This document shows positions 13,011 to 13,141 of a stretch of DNA of 13,141 nucleotides, in pieces; position 1 is the first letter of the stretch; every line of letters begins with the position of its first letter. Both the position numbers and the translations under genes were made by a program. The notes under the pieces are model-generated. The model was not told where the DNA came from and did no database searches. It worked only from the letters and a program-made list of their open reading frames with translations. The stretch comes from an uncultured Acidaminococcus sp. (GTDB taxonomy: Bacteria > Bacillota_C > Negativicutes > Acidaminococcales > Acidaminococcaceae). The DNA is taken from assembly GCA_900314165.1 (NCBI GenBank), contig OMUE01000183.1, forward strand, positions 1-13,141. Reading direction: 5' to 3'.

Positions 13011-13141
13011 AATGCTTCACACAGCTCCTTATGAGTGAGAATTGGCGGCAGTTTGTGACCCTGTTTCTGCAGCGCAGCCGCGACTTCTGCAGCCAGAGGG
13101 CATTCCAGGCCCAGGCTCCGGATCTTATCCACCTGGGTAAA
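12995..13141 (-). CDS. ecfA1: C-terminal end of ECF transporter ATPase EcfA1 (partial)
   Basis: 48 codons and a TAG stop are in the window; the rest runs off the right edge. The visible part contains VDKIRSLGLECPLAAE and HKLPPILTHKEL, which fit the C-terminal tail of EcfA1 proteins (proline and LT-xxEL pattern). No ATPase motif is within the window, so the call rests on this tail and on the conserved order ecfA1-ecfA2-ecfT-truA. It overlaps ecfA2 by 16 bases in another frame. It is too short and edge-truncated to be found as a full reading frame. Confidence 0.8.
   Translation of the reverse strand, partial: FTQVDKIRSLGLECPLAAEVAAALQKQGHKLPPILTHKELCEALCPSK

Noticed and set aside
12171..13034. 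287-codon plus-strand reading frame opposite ecfA2
   Set aside because: It is the mirror of a GC-rich conserved ATPase gene and shows no domain of its own. The ecfA2 frame has all ABC motifs. The long plus-strand frames at 763-1266, 7269-7892 and 4627-5349 are rejected for the same reason.

Overview
The window reads as chromosomal DNA from a diderm Firmicute (Negativicutes). An Acidaminococcus-like member is my best guess, but the sequence alone cannot fix the genus. Two signals point this way. One is a Firmicute-style ecfA1-ecfA2-ecfT-truA operon. The other is a complete set of outer-membrane energy-coupling genes (TonB, ExbB, ExbD and a TonB-dependent receptor), which only a cell with an outer membrane needs. 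Coding DNA is GC-rich (58% in one hand-counted line of truA). Every gene is on the minus strand, so transcription runs from right to left.

Reading in the direction of transcription: (1) 13141-10604 holds the end of ecfA1, then ecfA2, ecfT and truA, all overlapping. They encode the energizing module of ECF vitamin/metal importers plus tRNA pseudouridine synthase A, and end in a repeat element and a strong 22-bp hairpin terminator. (2) 10309-8396 is a BtuB-like TonB-dependent receptor, followed by a second repeat element and a terminator. (3) 8093-4465 is one tightly packed operon: a substrate-binding lipoprotein, an ABC ATPase, exbB, exbD and tonB. Together with the receptor this forms an uptake route across both membranes for an iron chelate, corrinoid or similar ligand, but no inner-membrane permease gene is present. 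(4) 4343-3615 is a DUF3298-type exported protein with its own promoter and terminator. (5) 3534-631 is a three-gene envelope operon: a zinc-ribbon/DUF805/SH3 membrane protein, an L,D-transpeptidase and an M48 metalloprotease. (6) 630-1 is non-coding: a third repeat element, a terminator, an AT-rich stretch, and two tandem sigma-70-type promoters firing leftward out of the window. Their arrangement resembles that ahead of an rRNA or other highly expressed stable-RNA operon.

The most unusual signal is a mosaic repeat present three times (about 419-622, 8180-8383 and 10478-10608). Each copy lies between the stop codon of the last gene of a transcription unit and that unit's terminator. Each begins at the stop codon with three or four copies of a purine-rich heptamer (AGYRAAR) ending in AGG. 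GC-rich hairpin modules follow, whose stems differ in sequence between copies but keep their pairing; two hairpins carry GNRA-type tetraloops in the transcribed strand. This looks like a family of structured 3'-UTR elements. Other points worth checking are the missing permease, a marked fall in GC inside the receptor barrel, and a promoter embedded in a terminator.
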